Shown: positions 1 to 8,840 of the stretch, piece by piece
Layout: every line of letters starts with the position of its first letter
Numbering within the stretch: the stretch's first letter is position 1
Source: Tatlockia sp.
Lineage (GTDB): Bacteria > Pseudomonadota > Gammaproteobacteria > Legionellales > Legionellaceae
NCBI GenBank assembly: GCA_013697725.1
Contig: JACCWI010000050.1
Span: forward strand, 21,086-85,085
Direction: 5' to 3'
Length of the DNA stretch: 64,000 nt
Notes under the pieces: model-generated
The model's database searches: none
What the model saw: only the letters and a program-made list of their open reading frames with translations
What the model was told of the DNA's origin: nothing
Translations under genes and position numbers: made by a program

Positions 1-284
1 TCCATAAAACTCACGAAGCCTGGCTAGCTCACAATGATGGCAGTATAACCGTACAAGGTGATTGCCCGCTTCATGCGCTTGAACGCGCCCTGGATCGTGA
101 ATTAACCTTTGATTTTGATAAAGAGGATAAGGTAACCACCATCGCCGGTCTTATTTTACATACGCAAGGCTCTGTCCCTAAAGTAGGAACAACCCTTTAT
201 TTTCCTGATTTCTCTGCGACGATTGAACGCATTAAAGGAGCGCGCATAAAGCAGGTCAGGATTCGTCCTCTGGAAAACCCATGA
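1..284 (+). CDS. C-terminal end of a CorC/HlyC-family (CNNM/CBS) transporter-associated protein, 5' truncated
   Basis: The reading frame is open from base 3 to the TGA at 282-284; the start lies outside the window. The translated tail has the compact beta-rich CorC_HlyC domain found after the CBS pair in HlyC/CorC/CNNM proteins, with the typical run VTTIAGLILHTQGSVPKVG followed by a YFPDF-like strand and a final IKQVRIRPLE strand. Family members are membrane proteins linked to Mg2+/Co2+ or Na+ export; the domain itself is cytoplasmic. Only about 93 residues are visible, so the transmembrane and CBS parts cannot be checked. Next downstream, 41 bases away on the same strand, is a phosphate carrier. 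Confidence 0.8.
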   Translation, partial: HKTHEAWLAHNDGSITVQGDCPLHALERALDRELTFDFDKEDKVTTIAGLILHTQGSVPKVGTTLYFPDFSATIERIKGARIKQVRIRPLENP

Positions 285-325
285 TTTTTCATGGGTAAAT
301 TTTGAAGCCTTTATAAGGATAAAAA

Positions 326-1318
326 ATGGATTCAGGCACATTCTTTATTATATTTGTTATTTTTGTTGCCTTTGCTTTTGATTTTATTAATGGTTTTCAC
401 GACGCCGCCAATTCAATTGCAACCATTGTAACTACAGGTGTTTTAACTCCACGCCAAGCTGTATTATGGGCAGCATTTTTTAATTTAATCGCCTTTATGG
501 TGTTTAATCTAATGGTGGCCAAAACTATTGGCAGCGGATTAATTGACATATCTGTAGTTGATCCCCAGCTTATTTTTTCAGCTTTAATAGGCGCCATTTT
601 TTGGAATTTAGTAACTTGGTATTATGGCCTTCCCTCCAGTTCATCTCATGCCCTTATTGGAGGCCTTGCCGGGGCAGCTCTAGCTAGTTCAGGGATAGAT
701 GCTCTTATACCCTCGGGCTTTATCAAAGTTGCCATAGGCATCTTTGTCACGCCCACTGTCGCTATTTTAATTGGCTTTGTTTTAACTTATTTATTTAATC
801 TCTTACACAAAAAGTATTCAGAAAAAACATTGACTAAAGTATTCAACAGTTTCCAATTGCTCTCCTCAGCTTTTTTAAGCCTTACTCATGGCGGTAATGA
901 TGCGCAAAAAACGATGGGAATTATTGCGGTCTTGCTCTTTTCCTCCAATCTAATTGGCGATAAATTCCATATCCCTTTCTGGGTAATTATTTCTTGTCAA
1001 ATTGTAATTAGCCTAGGCACATTGGTAGGTGGCTGGCGCATTGTGCATACGCTTGGCTCTAAAATAACCGAACTTAACTCCATGCGTGGCTCTGCCGCGG
1101 AAGCAGGTGCTGCAGTAATGATTTTTTTAGCCACCGAGCAGGGTATTCCCGTTTCAACAACACATACCGTTACAGGCGCAATCGCAGGTGTGGGTTTGTA
1201 CAACGGTTTAAAAAGCAGGCATTGGCTCGTACTAAGACGCATATTTCTCTCTTGGCTTTTAACTATTCCAGCAGCAGGACTAGTTTCTGCGGCGATGAGG
1301 CTAAGTTTGCCTCAATAA
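326..1318 (+). CDS. pitA: PiT-family low-affinity inorganic phosphate transporter
   Basis: The 330-aa protein is an inner-membrane carrier that takes up phosphate, probably as a metal-phosphate complex with H+ or Na+. The two inverted PiT signature copies are visible: FINGFHDAANSIAT near residues 20-33 and LTHGGNDAQKTMG near 187-199. About nine to ten hydrophobic segments run through the whole length. Length is shorter than E. coli PitA (about 500 aa) but normal for the compact PiT class. AAGGAT stands 6-7 bases before the ATG. It converges on the permease gene that follows, with only 5 bases between the stops. The ion used is inferred from the family, not seen. Confidence 0.9.
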   Translation: MDSGTFFIIFVIFVAFAFDFINGFHDAANSIATIVTTGVLTPRQAVLWAAFFNLIAFMVFNLMVAKTIGSGLIDISVVDPQLIFSALIGAIFWNLVTWYYGLPSSSSHALIGGLAGAALASSGIDALIPSGFIKVAIGIFVTPTVAILIGFVLTYLFNLLHKKYSEKTLTKVFNSFQLLSSAFLSLTHGGNDAQKTMGIIAVLLFSSNLIGDKFHIPFWVIISCQIVISLGTLVGGWRIVHTLGSKITELNSMRGSAAEAGAAVMIFLATEQGIPVSTTHTVTGAIAGVGLYNGLKSRHWLVLRRIFLSWLLTIPAAGLVSAAMRLSLPQ

Positions 1319-1323
1319 GCCAT

Positions 1324-2697
1324 TTAAACACTTTTATTTAATCCACTGTGGTTACGGCTATATAAGAAATAAACCACTATTCCTATTGCCATCCAGATTA
1401 TAAAGCGAAGAATAGTAACTAAAGGTAAATGACAAATTAAATAAGCACAGATAAGCGCACCAATAGCTGGAATTGCCGGCATCAAAGGGGTTTTAAAAGG
1501 GCGGGGTAAATTTGGTTGGGTGTATCGTAGAATAATGACCCCTAAACAAACAATAATAAAAGCAAACAAAGTTCCAATATTTACCAATTCAGCTAGTTCA
1601 TGCATGGGAATAAAGCCTGATAAAATTGCCATCACCAAGCCGCAACTACTTATGATTCGCACGGGAGTTTTAGTCGACGAATTGATAACAGCAAAATAAG
1701 GCGGTAATAAGCCGTCACGTGACATGGCAAGAAAAATGCGGCTTAATCCATAAAAAAGCACCAACATTACCGTAGTTAAACCCGCTATTGCACCAATACC
1801 TACCATTGCTGCAGCAAATTTGTAGCCTAAAGTAAGTAATACATGACTGATAGGCGAGGAGACATTAAGGCTGGAGTATGGTGCAATCCCGGTCAGTAAA
1901 CCTGCTACTAATATGTATAAAAAAGTGCATATCAGTAAAGAACCGATTATTCCTATTGGCAAATCGCGCTGAGGATTCACTGCTTCATCCGCTGCAGTTG
2001 AAACGGCATCAAAGCCAATATAGGCAAAAAATATCATTGAAGCCCCTTCGATTGTCCCCTGCCAGCCAAACGGCATAAAAGGAGTCCAGTATTCGGGTTT
2101 AACTTCAGTAGAAGCTATACTTATGAAAAGAACAATAACTGAAATTTTTACAAGCACCATTAAATTATTAACGCGTGAACTCGACTTAACGCCATAGATA
2201 AGTAAAGCCGCTAAAAAAAGGATAATTAAAAAAGCAGAAAGATTGAAAAAGCCTCCCTCGCCTATACCGTGGTGCAAAAAGAGGGGCATATGAATTTTTA
2301 AGGATAATAAAAAATCATTGAAATAACTCGACCAGCCAACCGAAACAGCAGACACCGATATGGAGTATTCCAGTAAAAGATCCCAACCTACAATCCAGGC
2401 AATCAGCTCGCCAAAACCCGCATAAGCATAGCCATAAGCAGAGCCACACCCACCTATGGATGCCGCGAGTTCAGCATAAGCTAGAGCAGAAAAGGCACAG
2501 GCAAAACCGGCAATTATGTAGGAGATAATAATCGCAGGCCCAGCATCAGTAGCAGCCACAATGCCGGTCAGTACGAAAATTCCCGCCCCCACAATCGCAC
2601 CGATACCCAGTAGCAGTAAATCAAAGGCTGATAAACATTGCACCAAACCCGAATTAATTCCAGCTCCATCTACCGCTTTTTTGCGCATCAAATCCAT
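1324..2697 (-). CDS. APC-superfamily amino acid permease (CAT/YfnA type)
   Basis: This 457-aa integral membrane protein has about twelve hydrophobic segments. The APC signature is at the N-terminus: LLLLGIGAIVGAGIFVLTG, followed by a GPAIIISYIIAGFACAFSAL segment, the pattern of cationic amino acid transporters (CAT group, e.g. YfnA). It would import an amino acid with protons; the substrate is not evident. Two in-frame ATGs lie 6 bases apart (2703 and 2697). The AAGGAG sequence is only 1 base from the first but 7 from the second, so 2697 is preferred. The gene stands alone and converges with pitA. Confidence 0.9.
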   Translation of the reverse strand: MDLMRKKAVDGAGINSGLVQCLSAFDLLLLGIGAIVGAGIFVLTGIVAATDAGPAIIISYIIAGFACAFSALAYAELAASIGGCGSAYGYAYAGFGELIAWIVGWDLLLEYSISVSAVSVGWSSYFNDFLLSLKIHMPLFLHHGIGEGGFFNLSAFLIILFLAALLIYGVKSSSRVNNLMVLVKISVIVLFISIASTEVKPEYWTPFMPFGWQGTIEGASMIFFAYIGFDAVSTAADEAVNPQRDLPIGIIGSLLICTFLYILVAGLLTGIAPYSSLNVSSPISHVLLTLGYKFAAAMVGIGAIAGLTTVMLVLFYGLSRIFLAMSRDGLLPPYFAVINSSTKTPVRIISSCGLVMAILSGFIPMHELAELVNIGTLFAFIIVCLGVIILRYTQPNLPRPFKTPLMPAIPAIGALICAYLICHLPLVTILRFIIWMAIGIVVYFLYSRNHSGLNKSV

Positions 2698-2829
2698 CGA
2701 CATGCTCCTTGCTTTGCATTTAAGAACTGTAGCATTAAAATAAGGCGCGAGGCCAGTCTTGCTATTTAAAGCCAGGTTAGAAGCTAACTAGCTCGCAGAT
2801 CCGATAACTAATTTTTTTCAAGGACAAAA

Positions 2830-3399
2830 ATGGAAAGATGTAGTTGGTGTCTTAAAGACCCACTTTATGTAGCTTATCACGATGAAGAATGGGGTATTCC
2901 TGTTAGAAATCGTGAAAAATTATTTGAAATGTTAATCCTCGAAACCATGCAAGCTGGGTTAAGCTGGTTTACCGTGCTAAAAAAGAGAGAAGCAATGCGA
3001 GAGGCGTTTTTTCAATTTTCGCCAGAACGCTTAGCTAATTTGAACGAAAAAGATTTTGAGCTCCTACTTAGCAACGACAAAATCATTCGTAACCGCCTTA
3101 AAATTAAAGCCCTTCAAACCAATGCTAAAAGTTTTTTACGTATTGATTCTCAAGAAAATAGTATCGATTATTTTTGGCAATTTACGGGAGGAAAAGTTGT
3201 ACAGAATCATAGAAAAACGCTAACAGAGATTCCTGCTCTAACCGCTGAATCTACGGCCATGGCTAAGCAGTTAAAAAAGGATGGTTTTGCCTTTCTGGGC
3301 CCAACCACATGCTATGCTTTTATGCAGGCCGTAGGTATGGTTAATGACCATGTACAGGGCTGTTTCCGGTTGGAAAATTCAAAATTATCTAGATCATAG
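2830..3399 (+). CDS. tag: DNA-3-methyladenine glycosylase I
   Basis: Base-excision repair enzyme that removes 3-methyladenine from alkylated DNA. The 189-aa length matches Tag. The N-terminal MERCSWCLKDPLYVAYHDEEWG block carries Cys4 and His17, and the C-terminal MVNDHVQGCF block carries the His and Cys that complete the family's structural zinc site. The helix-hairpin region QAGLSWFTVLKKR is also typical. AGGA precedes the ATG by 5-6 bases. It is likely a single-gene unit transcribed away from the permease. Confidence 0.95.
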   Translation: MERCSWCLKDPLYVAYHDEEWGIPVRNREKLFEMLILETMQAGLSWFTVLKKREAMREAFFQFSPERLANLNEKDFELLLSNDKIIRNRLKIKALQTNAKSFLRIDSQENSIDYFWQFTGGKVVQNHRKTLTEIPALTAESTAMAKQLKKDGFAFLGPTTCYAFMQAVGMVNDHVQGCFRLENSKLSRS

Positions 3400-3473
3400 C
3401 GAAATATTTCTGGTTACTCTGCCAATAAAAATGACTATACTTTAAAAATAATAGAATAATGGAAGCTTCGATT

Positions 3474-3797
3474 ATGCGTGTGAAATTTAGCCGGTTTTTC
3501 ATTCTTTTTACCTTTATAACTATTAGTTTTTCAAGTTTCGCTGAAAAAATTCTTCTTACTGGCAGGCCTGTTATTCTTATACCAGAACTAAATTATTATC
3601 GTTTCCCAAACACTTATTCTCCATTTACTAACTATCATTTTGTAAATATTTCTGGCGATAATCGAGTTTGTTTTATCAAGGATCAACCACAGCTGGACTC
3701 CCTTGATTTATTGCGTATTTTTATCATTCGCGACAATAAAAAGTTTCTATGGTATTGCTATCGTTATAATTCTAATTTTTTTACTATAGATTATTAA
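3474..3797 (+). CDS. Small secreted protein of unknown function
   Basis: A 107-aa protein I do not recognise. It begins MRVKFSRFFILFTFITISF, a clear signal peptide with likely cleavage after SSFA near residue 23, so it is probably periplasmic or exported. The mature part is rich in Tyr, Phe and Asn and has two Cys that could pair. An in-frame ATG 15 bases upstream (3459) exists, but GGAAG lies 8 bases before 3474, which favours the shorter form. It is followed after 15 bases by crcB on the same strand, so the two may be co-transcribed. Confidence 0.6.
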   Translation: MRVKFSRFFILFTFITISFSSFAEKILLTGRPVILIPELNYYRFPNTYSPFTNYHFVNISGDNRVCFIKDQPQLDSLDLLRIFIIRDNKKFLWYCYRYNSNFFTIDY

Positions 3798-3812
3798 ATT
3801 TAGGAAGAAACC

Positions 3813-4187
3813 ATTAATCAACTAGAGATTTTTTTAGGTGCAGGCTGCGGTGGACTATGTCGCTACTGGCTATCGAATGGAATTTATCTGATCCTGGGTC
3901 GAGATTTTCCCTATGGGACTTTATTTGTTAATGCCAGTGGTTCATTTTTAATGGGTTTCTTTTTCTCTATTCTTTTAGAGCGCTTTGATGGATCAGGCAT
4001 GCAACTACGCTCTTTATTATTAATTGGCTTTTTAGGTGGCTATACAACTTTCTCCTCTTTTTCTATTGAAACCTTTAATCTTTTCGAAAATGGTGCCTGG
4101 CTTGCTGCATTTTTAAATATTATTTTTAGTGTAGCGCTATGCCTCGGTCTAACTTGGCTAGGTGTACTTGGAGGTAGACAATTATGA
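3813..4187 (+). CDS. crcB: CrcB/Fluc fluoride channel, apparent ATT start
   Basis: Inner-membrane fluoride exporter of the Fluc family, which acts as a dual-topology dimer. The 124-aa product from the ATT at 3813 has the full family length and four hydrophobic segments. It keeps the conserved blocks GAGCGGLCRYWL, YGTLFVNASGSFLMG and FLGGYTTFSSFS. The first in-frame ATG (3951) would delete the first 46 residues, including the conserved Arg and Asn blocks. A stop (TAG 3801-3803) closes the frame upstream and no ATG, GTG or TTG occurs between it and the conserved region. AGGAAG lies 5 bases before the ATT. The ATG of the next gene overlaps its stop (ATGA). A sequencing error at the start is the alternative. 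Confidence 0.85.
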   Translation: MNQLEIFLGAGCGGLCRYWLSNGIYLILGRDFPYGTLFVNASGSFLMGFFFSILLERFDGSGMQLRSLLLIGFLGGYTTFSSFSIETFNLFENGAWLAAFLNIIFSVALCLGLTWLGVLGGRQL

Positions 4188-4486
4188 ATACTGTCGATGT
4201 CATGTTTGTTAGAGCTTATCTTACCGAATCCTCACATTTACTTAATAAAATTTTACATTATTTACAGAAGGACGCAGCGATTCGTGGTCTATCTGTTTTT
4301 CGTGCGATAAGCGGTTTTGGTGAAAGTGGGGAACATAGTAGCTCTTTAATTGATCTCTCCTTAAATTTACCTTTAACCATTGAATTCTTTGACAGCAAAG
4401 CCAAGGTAGAACCTGCTTTAGAATACTTAAGCGGTATCATTAAAGCAGAACATCTGGTGTTCTGGGAAGCTAAGACTATTGTCTAA
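4184..4486 (+). CDS. DUF190 protein, partner of CrcB
   Basis: A 100-aa cytoplasmic protein with the DUF190 pattern: an N-terminal strand, the KILHYLQKDAAIRGLSVFRAISGFG segment and a LPLTIEFFDS strand. DUF190 has a PII-like ferredoxin fold and is commonly encoded next to crcB. The start overlaps the crcB stop by 4 bases, so the two are translationally coupled. A regulatory or accessory role in fluoride tolerance is inferred from this pairing only. Confidence 0.85.
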   Translation: MNTVDVMFVRAYLTESSHLLNKILHYLQKDAAIRGLSVFRAISGFGESGEHSSSLIDLSLNLPLTIEFFDSKAKVEPALEYLSGIIKAEHLVFWEAKTIV

Positions 4487-4578
4487 ATTATGATTTTGAA
4501 GATTTAAGTGATTATAAATTGCCAGCCCCAGGAAGAGATGTTAGATTTTATTTAGAACCCAATTCAGGACGGAACGAC

Positions 4579-5112
4579 GTGAAATCATTTATAGAACAAG
4601 CCCAAGCTTATGCTGACTGTCATCAAACCCCAATTAGCCGCTATACTCATTTCATTGGCGTACCGCTTATCATTTTTTCGCTGATGGTTTTTTTTGGTTT
4701 CCTGCATTTGGTTATACCTGGCATAATGAATATAACCCTGGCTGGAATCGCCACTGTCGCTCTGCTTTGCTATTACTACTATCTCAATTGGCGGCTTGCC
4801 TTGGCATTAACTGTAATCCTCTTTGTAATGCTAGGCTTAGCCCATCTTGTCAGCCGCTATGGCCCAGATAGTACTTCTTTATGGGTTTTTATAATCACCT
4901 TCGTACTAGGCTGGATTTTTCAGTTAGTCGGTCATTTTTTTGAGGGAAAGCGCGCAGCCTTTATGAATAATTTCTGGCAAGTTCTAATTGCTCCAATGTT
5001 CCTAACAGCAGAACTCTTTTTTTTAACAGGTCATATGCACGAGTTAAAGCGAGAAATTGAAGGCGAGCCCGATTTTCTGAGAACGCCTATAGAACCTGAT
5101 AACAAACTTTAG
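4579..5112 (+). CDS. DUF962/Mpo1-like membrane protein
   Basis: A 177-aa protein with an N-terminal YADCHQTPISRYTHFIGVPL block, four to five hydrophobic segments and a QLVGHFFEGKRAAF block. These His-containing motifs define the DUF962 (YGL010w/Mpo1) family; yeast Mpo1 is an Fe2+-dependent dioxygenase acting on 2-hydroxy fatty acids. Whether the bacterial protein has that activity is inference. The frame stays open to a TTG at 4519, but AGGACGG stands 6 bases before the GTG at 4579, and homology begins there. The gene ends directly against the convergent neighbour. Confidence 0.8.
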   Translation: MKSFIEQAQAYADCHQTPISRYTHFIGVPLIIFSLMVFFGFLHLVIPGIMNITLAGIATVALLCYYYYLNWRLALALTVILFVMLGLAHLVSRYGPDSTSLWVFIITFVLGWIFQLVGHFFEGKRAAFMNNFWQVLIAPMFLTAELFFLTGHMHELKREIEGEPDFLRTPIEPDNKL

Positions 5113-6555
5113 CTAGATTAACTGAGGGGGATTTTCTTCCTCAGTTATAAATTCAACATCCGCATTTGTTTCAGGTAAAGAATGGATTGCTTTATGCAAA
5201 AGACAAATTGGTAAAGCAAACAAAGCGACAAGAACTAAACTTACAATTAATTTAGCCAGTATTATTGGGGCAGCAGTTGTACCGGCGATTACTCTTAAGG
5301 CGAGATGAAGCTCTTCATTAATCGCTACCCGCCATAAATAAGAGGCGGCAATAGTAATTAGGCTAAGATCTAATAAACCTAACGCGAACCAGCCGTTATA
5401 TTCCGCATCGAATTGATTACCCCCAATCGCATAATAGGCACTTTCAAAACGTGTGATTAAACTGGTAGGCGGTGAAAATAATAAGTTCAAATGACGATAG
5501 CGATTCTCACTAATAAACTGGCTAAGCTTTTTAACTCCATAGCTGCGAATATCTGCACTTGATAGCGGAGTTGTATGAATCGATGCCTCATCTTCATTCA
5601 TACGAACTATCATCAACGGTGTATGGGGCATCTCTTCATCCAGGGGCTCAAATTTATAGTCCACCGCATGAGCAATGAGTTTACCCATAGTTTGAGATCC
5701 CTTTTCATTAGGCTCAATCTGTAAACTATGGTTTCCTCCCAAAGGGTTTAAAGAGGACGTTAAATCAACAAAAACGAGTTCTCTATTCATAGTTACAGCG
5801 TAGCTGAGCACTTCACGATATAATTCGTTCATTGTCTCTTCAATCGCCTCAAATGAAGTCTGGCCTTTACCTTGAGCATGAGCCACATGTGAAAAACCCG
5901 TGTAAATAAAGTAGGGAGTTAGTTCTGTAATTGAAGGATAATACTGAGATAAAAGTACTATTCGGCTAAGCTTGGGGTTTTCTTGAACCAACTGATTTAG
6001 AAGTAGTTTATATTGGTTTAATAGTTTTTGCTTAACCTCTTTAAAAATTTCAGCAATTACAGGCTTAGCCACGTCAGGGGTAAACCGTAAAAATGCTTGT
6101 TTTTTTGATAACTGTTCGGATAAAGTAAGAGCCAATGCTTCGCGATAATTATTGCCGCCCACCGATAAAACCACTGTCTCAGGTTGCCACTCTTTTACAG
6201 CATTAAGTTGGTTAACCCCTCGACGCGGGTGATCCTCATCGCTAACCACCTTGGCTAAGGAAGTATATTTGAATAGGTCAGCAGTGGTAGCGCCATCAAC
6301 TGCAAAATTAGCCAGCTGATAGGTGCCGATCTCTTTCTCGGCTAGCGATACGGCAGTTTGATGAGTGACATTATGAGTTTTTTTAGCATGAGGCAGGTCG
6401 GTCTGAACCCAAAAGCCATTATCTAGAGTAGAATCACCAATTAAAGCCACTTTTGTATAAATATTTTCCGAATTGACTCCCACTTGTTTTAAGCGGCCTG
6501 TATGGGTTGGATAATTGTGCCCTATAGCTTGTGAAGAATTTTTTATAGTTGTCAT
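5113..6555 (-). CDS. SGNH/GDSL-like hydrolase-fold protein with C-terminal membrane segments
   Basis: The roughly 480-aa protein has an SGNH-hydrolase N-terminal half: KVALIGDSTLDNG (nucleophile Ser near residue 42), FAVDGATT (block II Gly) and LSVGGNNY (block III Asn). In block V the usual D-x-x-H-P motif reads LQIEPNEKG, so the Asp and His positions are Leu and Glu. The C-terminal third has two hydrophobic spans (WFALGLLDLSLITIAASYLW and a long segment ending PICLLHKAIH) and an acidic tail, ITEEENPPQLI. The tail resembles the Glu-rich signals of Dot/Icm substrates; that is inference. ATG 6555 is chosen over a TTG at 6573 because neither has a strong ribosome site and ATG is the commoner start. 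Confidence 0.65.
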   Translation of the reverse strand: MTTIKNSSQAIGHNYPTHTGRLKQVGVNSENIYTKVALIGDSTLDNGFWVQTDLPHAKKTHNVTHQTAVSLAEKEIGTYQLANFAVDGATTADLFKYTSLAKVVSDEDHPRRGVNQLNAVKEWQPETVVLSVGGNNYREALALTLSEQLSKKQAFLRFTPDVAKPVIAEIFKEVKQKLLNQYKLLLNQLVQENPKLSRIVLLSQYYPSITELTPYFIYTGFSHVAHAQGKGQTSFEAIEETMNELYREVLSYAVTMNRELVFVDLTSSLNPLGGNHSLQIEPNEKGSQTMGKLIAHAVDYKFEPLDEEMPHTPLMIVRMNEDEASIHTTPLSSADIRSYGVKKLSQFISENRYRHLNLLFSPPTSLITRFESAYYAIGGNQFDAEYNGWFALGLLDLSLITIAASYLWRVAINEELHLALRVIAGTTAAPIILAKLIVSLVLVALFALPICLLHKAIHSLPETNADVEFITEEENPPQLI

Positions 6556-6722
6556 TATTATACTCAATTTCAAGGGTAAACATTAGATCATAGTTAAATA
6601 TGATAACTTATTTTAGACAAATTGTACAATTATCAGCTAATTTGAGCTGAGAAAGGAGCTTAGATCTCCAATAAGAACAAGATAACCAAGCAAAACCTTT
6701 CCTGGTTGATTTCTAGAAAGCC

Positions 6723-8840
6723 TTAAATTTTTTCAGACTTCATTATTTTATAGCACTGATGAATCCGTTTGGAACGTTTAAAGTCCAAATCAATAGTTTC
6801 AGCACTAATGTCAGAAACTTTGTATTTTTGGCTAATAGCCGCGGATAATTTAAATTGTCTAAAATTAGTCGAAAAATACAAAATTCCTCCGTCATTTAAC
6901 AACGGTATCGCCGCGTCAATTAGCATTTCTTGATCACGCTGTAGATCTAAAGTTTGCTTCATTCGCTTTGAATTGGAGAAACTGGGCGGATCAAGAAAAA
7001 TGACGTCAAACCGATCTTGTGTTAGATTAAACCACTCCAGGCAATCAAAAAAGATAAATTGGTGGCGAGATAGATCAAGATGATTAAGCCTGAAATTATC
7101 TTCAGCCCAGGCTAAATACGTCTTGGACAAATCTACATTGGTTGTAATTGCACCGGCCAAGGCCGCATGCACACTGGCACTAGCGGTATAGCAAAAACAA
7201 TTAAGGAAACGAGTTCCTGGCGCAAGTTGTGCAAAACGCATGCGCATCGGTCGATGATCTAAAAATAAACCCGTATCTAGATAGTCATACAAATTTACTT
7301 TTAATTTTGCCCGACCTTCAAGAACTGTCATTGTCTGACTGGTTTGATTCATTTTTTGATATTGGTTAGCGCCTTTCTGCTGTTTCCGCTGTTTGATAAC
7401 CAAGTTATTCGCTGAAATCCCTAAGGCTTCAGGTACAACCTGTATAACATCAAGACTGCGCCGTTCCACCTTATGGGCTGTGATAATAGCAGGAGCCGCA
7501 TATTCTTGCAGAACTGCATAATCATTATATAAATCGATTGCATAGGCATATTCTGGTAAATCTGCATCGTAAACGCGAAAGCAGGAAACCTGCTCGCGCT
7601 TTGCCCATTTTTGCAAATGATTTAAATTTTTCTTTAGGCGATTAGACAGCATCGCAGCACCGGCAGATAAGCTGCTGCTCTCACTGTTTTTTAGATGATT
7701 ATCTTGAGCTAGGGAAATGCAATACAATTTACACTCTAAAGCACCATTATATAAAGTATATTGTTTGCTTGCTCGTAGGCCAATTGCTTTAGCCAGCATG
7801 GGATTGGACGTTAGAATAGCAGCATCCCATCCCTGATAATGAGCGTGTAAGGTCGCACCCAATTGCTGATAAAGCGGGATTAATTGCGAGTAGTCGCCTA
7901 AACGTTCACCATAAGGCGGATTGGCAACTAATAAGCCTTTGTCATGATTCGGTTGGCAATCTTTCACCGAGAGCGTTTCGAACTCCACTAAGGACGATAC
8001 ACCGGCATGCTCAGCATTGTCGCGGGCAATCGCTATCAATCTCGGATCATTATCACGTCCACGCAGTTTTAATTGAAGAGGTTTTACCTCTCCTAGTGCC
8101 TCTGCTCGAATTTTTTCCCATAGATCAGGTTGATGGTCTACCCAATGAACAAAAGCTTGATCTTGTCGTAGAAGACCCGGAGCCATATGAGCGGCCATCA
8201 TAGCGGCCTCGATAACTAGAGTTCCAGCTCCACAAAAGGGATCCTCGAAAGCGTAACCTTCAGTAGCTAGTTGCGGCCACTTAGCACGAACTAACATCGC
8301 TGCTGCTACATTTTCTTTAATTGGCGCCTCGCCCGCCTTGGAACGATAACCCCTTTGATGCAAACTGAAGCCTGTTAAATCAAGGCTCACTGTGAGTTCC
8401 AAATTTTTTAAATAAGCATGCAGACGAATGTCTGGGTTCTCCCGCGCAACGCAGGGCCGTTCGTCATTTAACTGGCGAAAATGATCCACAATACCGTCTT
8501 TTATAACTTGAGCACCGTACATGGTATTTCGTATTTGTTCAGAAGAGCCATGGAACTCAATGGCTAAACTTTTATCAGCACTGAATACCGTTGGCCAGGG
8601 AAATTGAGTAGCGAGTTGATAAAGCGCTTTTTCATCAAGTGCTTCACCACTAAACAAAATAAGCTGAATACGGTTAGCAATTCTAGTCCATAAGCATAAA
8701 CGATAAATAAGCGCTAAATCAGCAAGACCATAGACGCCATGGGGACTAACTCGGGTGACTGTGAGTCCTAAGCTTTTCATCTCCTCTTCGAGCAGATATT
8801 CAAGTCCTTTGGGACAGCTTAGGAAAAGAGAATAATTCAT
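6723..8840 (-). CDS. rlmL: Bifunctional 23S rRNA methyltransferase RlmKL
   Basis: The 705-aa protein is the fused enzyme that makes m2G2445 (N-terminal RlmL half) and m7G2069 (C-terminal RlmK half) in 23S rRNA during large-subunit assembly. It has an N-terminal THUMP region and the AdoMet-type motif FEDPFCGAGTLVIEAA with the catalytic LVANPPYGERLG loop. A second Rossmann domain carries FLNCFCYTASASV and VIFLDPPSFSNSKRM. Length matches the E. coli enzyme (702 aa). Its ATG overlaps the stop of darP by 4 bases, so the two ribosome-assembly genes form one unit. Confidence 0.95.
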   Translation of the reverse strand: MNYSLFLSCPKGLEYLLEEEMKSLGLTVTRVSPHGVYGLADLALIYRLCLWTRIANRIQLILFSGEALDEKALYQLATQFPWPTVFSADKSLAIEFHGSSEQIRNTMYGAQVIKDGIVDHFRQLNDERPCVARENPDIRLHAYLKNLELTVSLDLTGFSLHQRGYRSKAGEAPIKENVAAAMLVRAKWPQLATEGYAFEDPFCGAGTLVIEAAMMAAHMAPGLLRQDQAFVHWVDHQPDLWEKIRAEALGEVKPLQLKLRGRDNDPRLIAIARDNAEHAGVSSLVEFETLSVKDCQPNHDKGLLVANPPYGERLGDYSQLIPLYQQLGATLHAHYQGWDAAILTSNPMLAKAIGLRASKQYTLYNGALECKLYCISLAQDNHLKNSESSSLSAGAAMLSNRLKKNLNHLQKWAKREQVSCFRVYDADLPEYAYAIDLYNDYAVLQEYAAPAIITAHKVERRSLDVIQVVPEALGISANNLVIKQRKQQKGANQYQKMNQTSQTMTVLEGRAKLKVNLYDYLDTGLFLDHRPMRMRFAQLAPGTRFLNCFCYTASASVHAALAGAITTNVDLSKTYLAWAEDNFRLNHLDLSRHQFIFFDCLEWFNLTQDRFDVIFLDPPSFSNSKRMKQTLDLQRDQEMLIDAAIPLLNDGGILYFSTNFRQFKLSAAISQKYKVSDISAETIDLDFKRSKRIHQCYKIMKSEKI

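Noticed and set aside
1711..1720. TCACGTGA as a third parS
   Set aside because: Only the central 8 bases match; the flanks do not fit the 16-base consensus.
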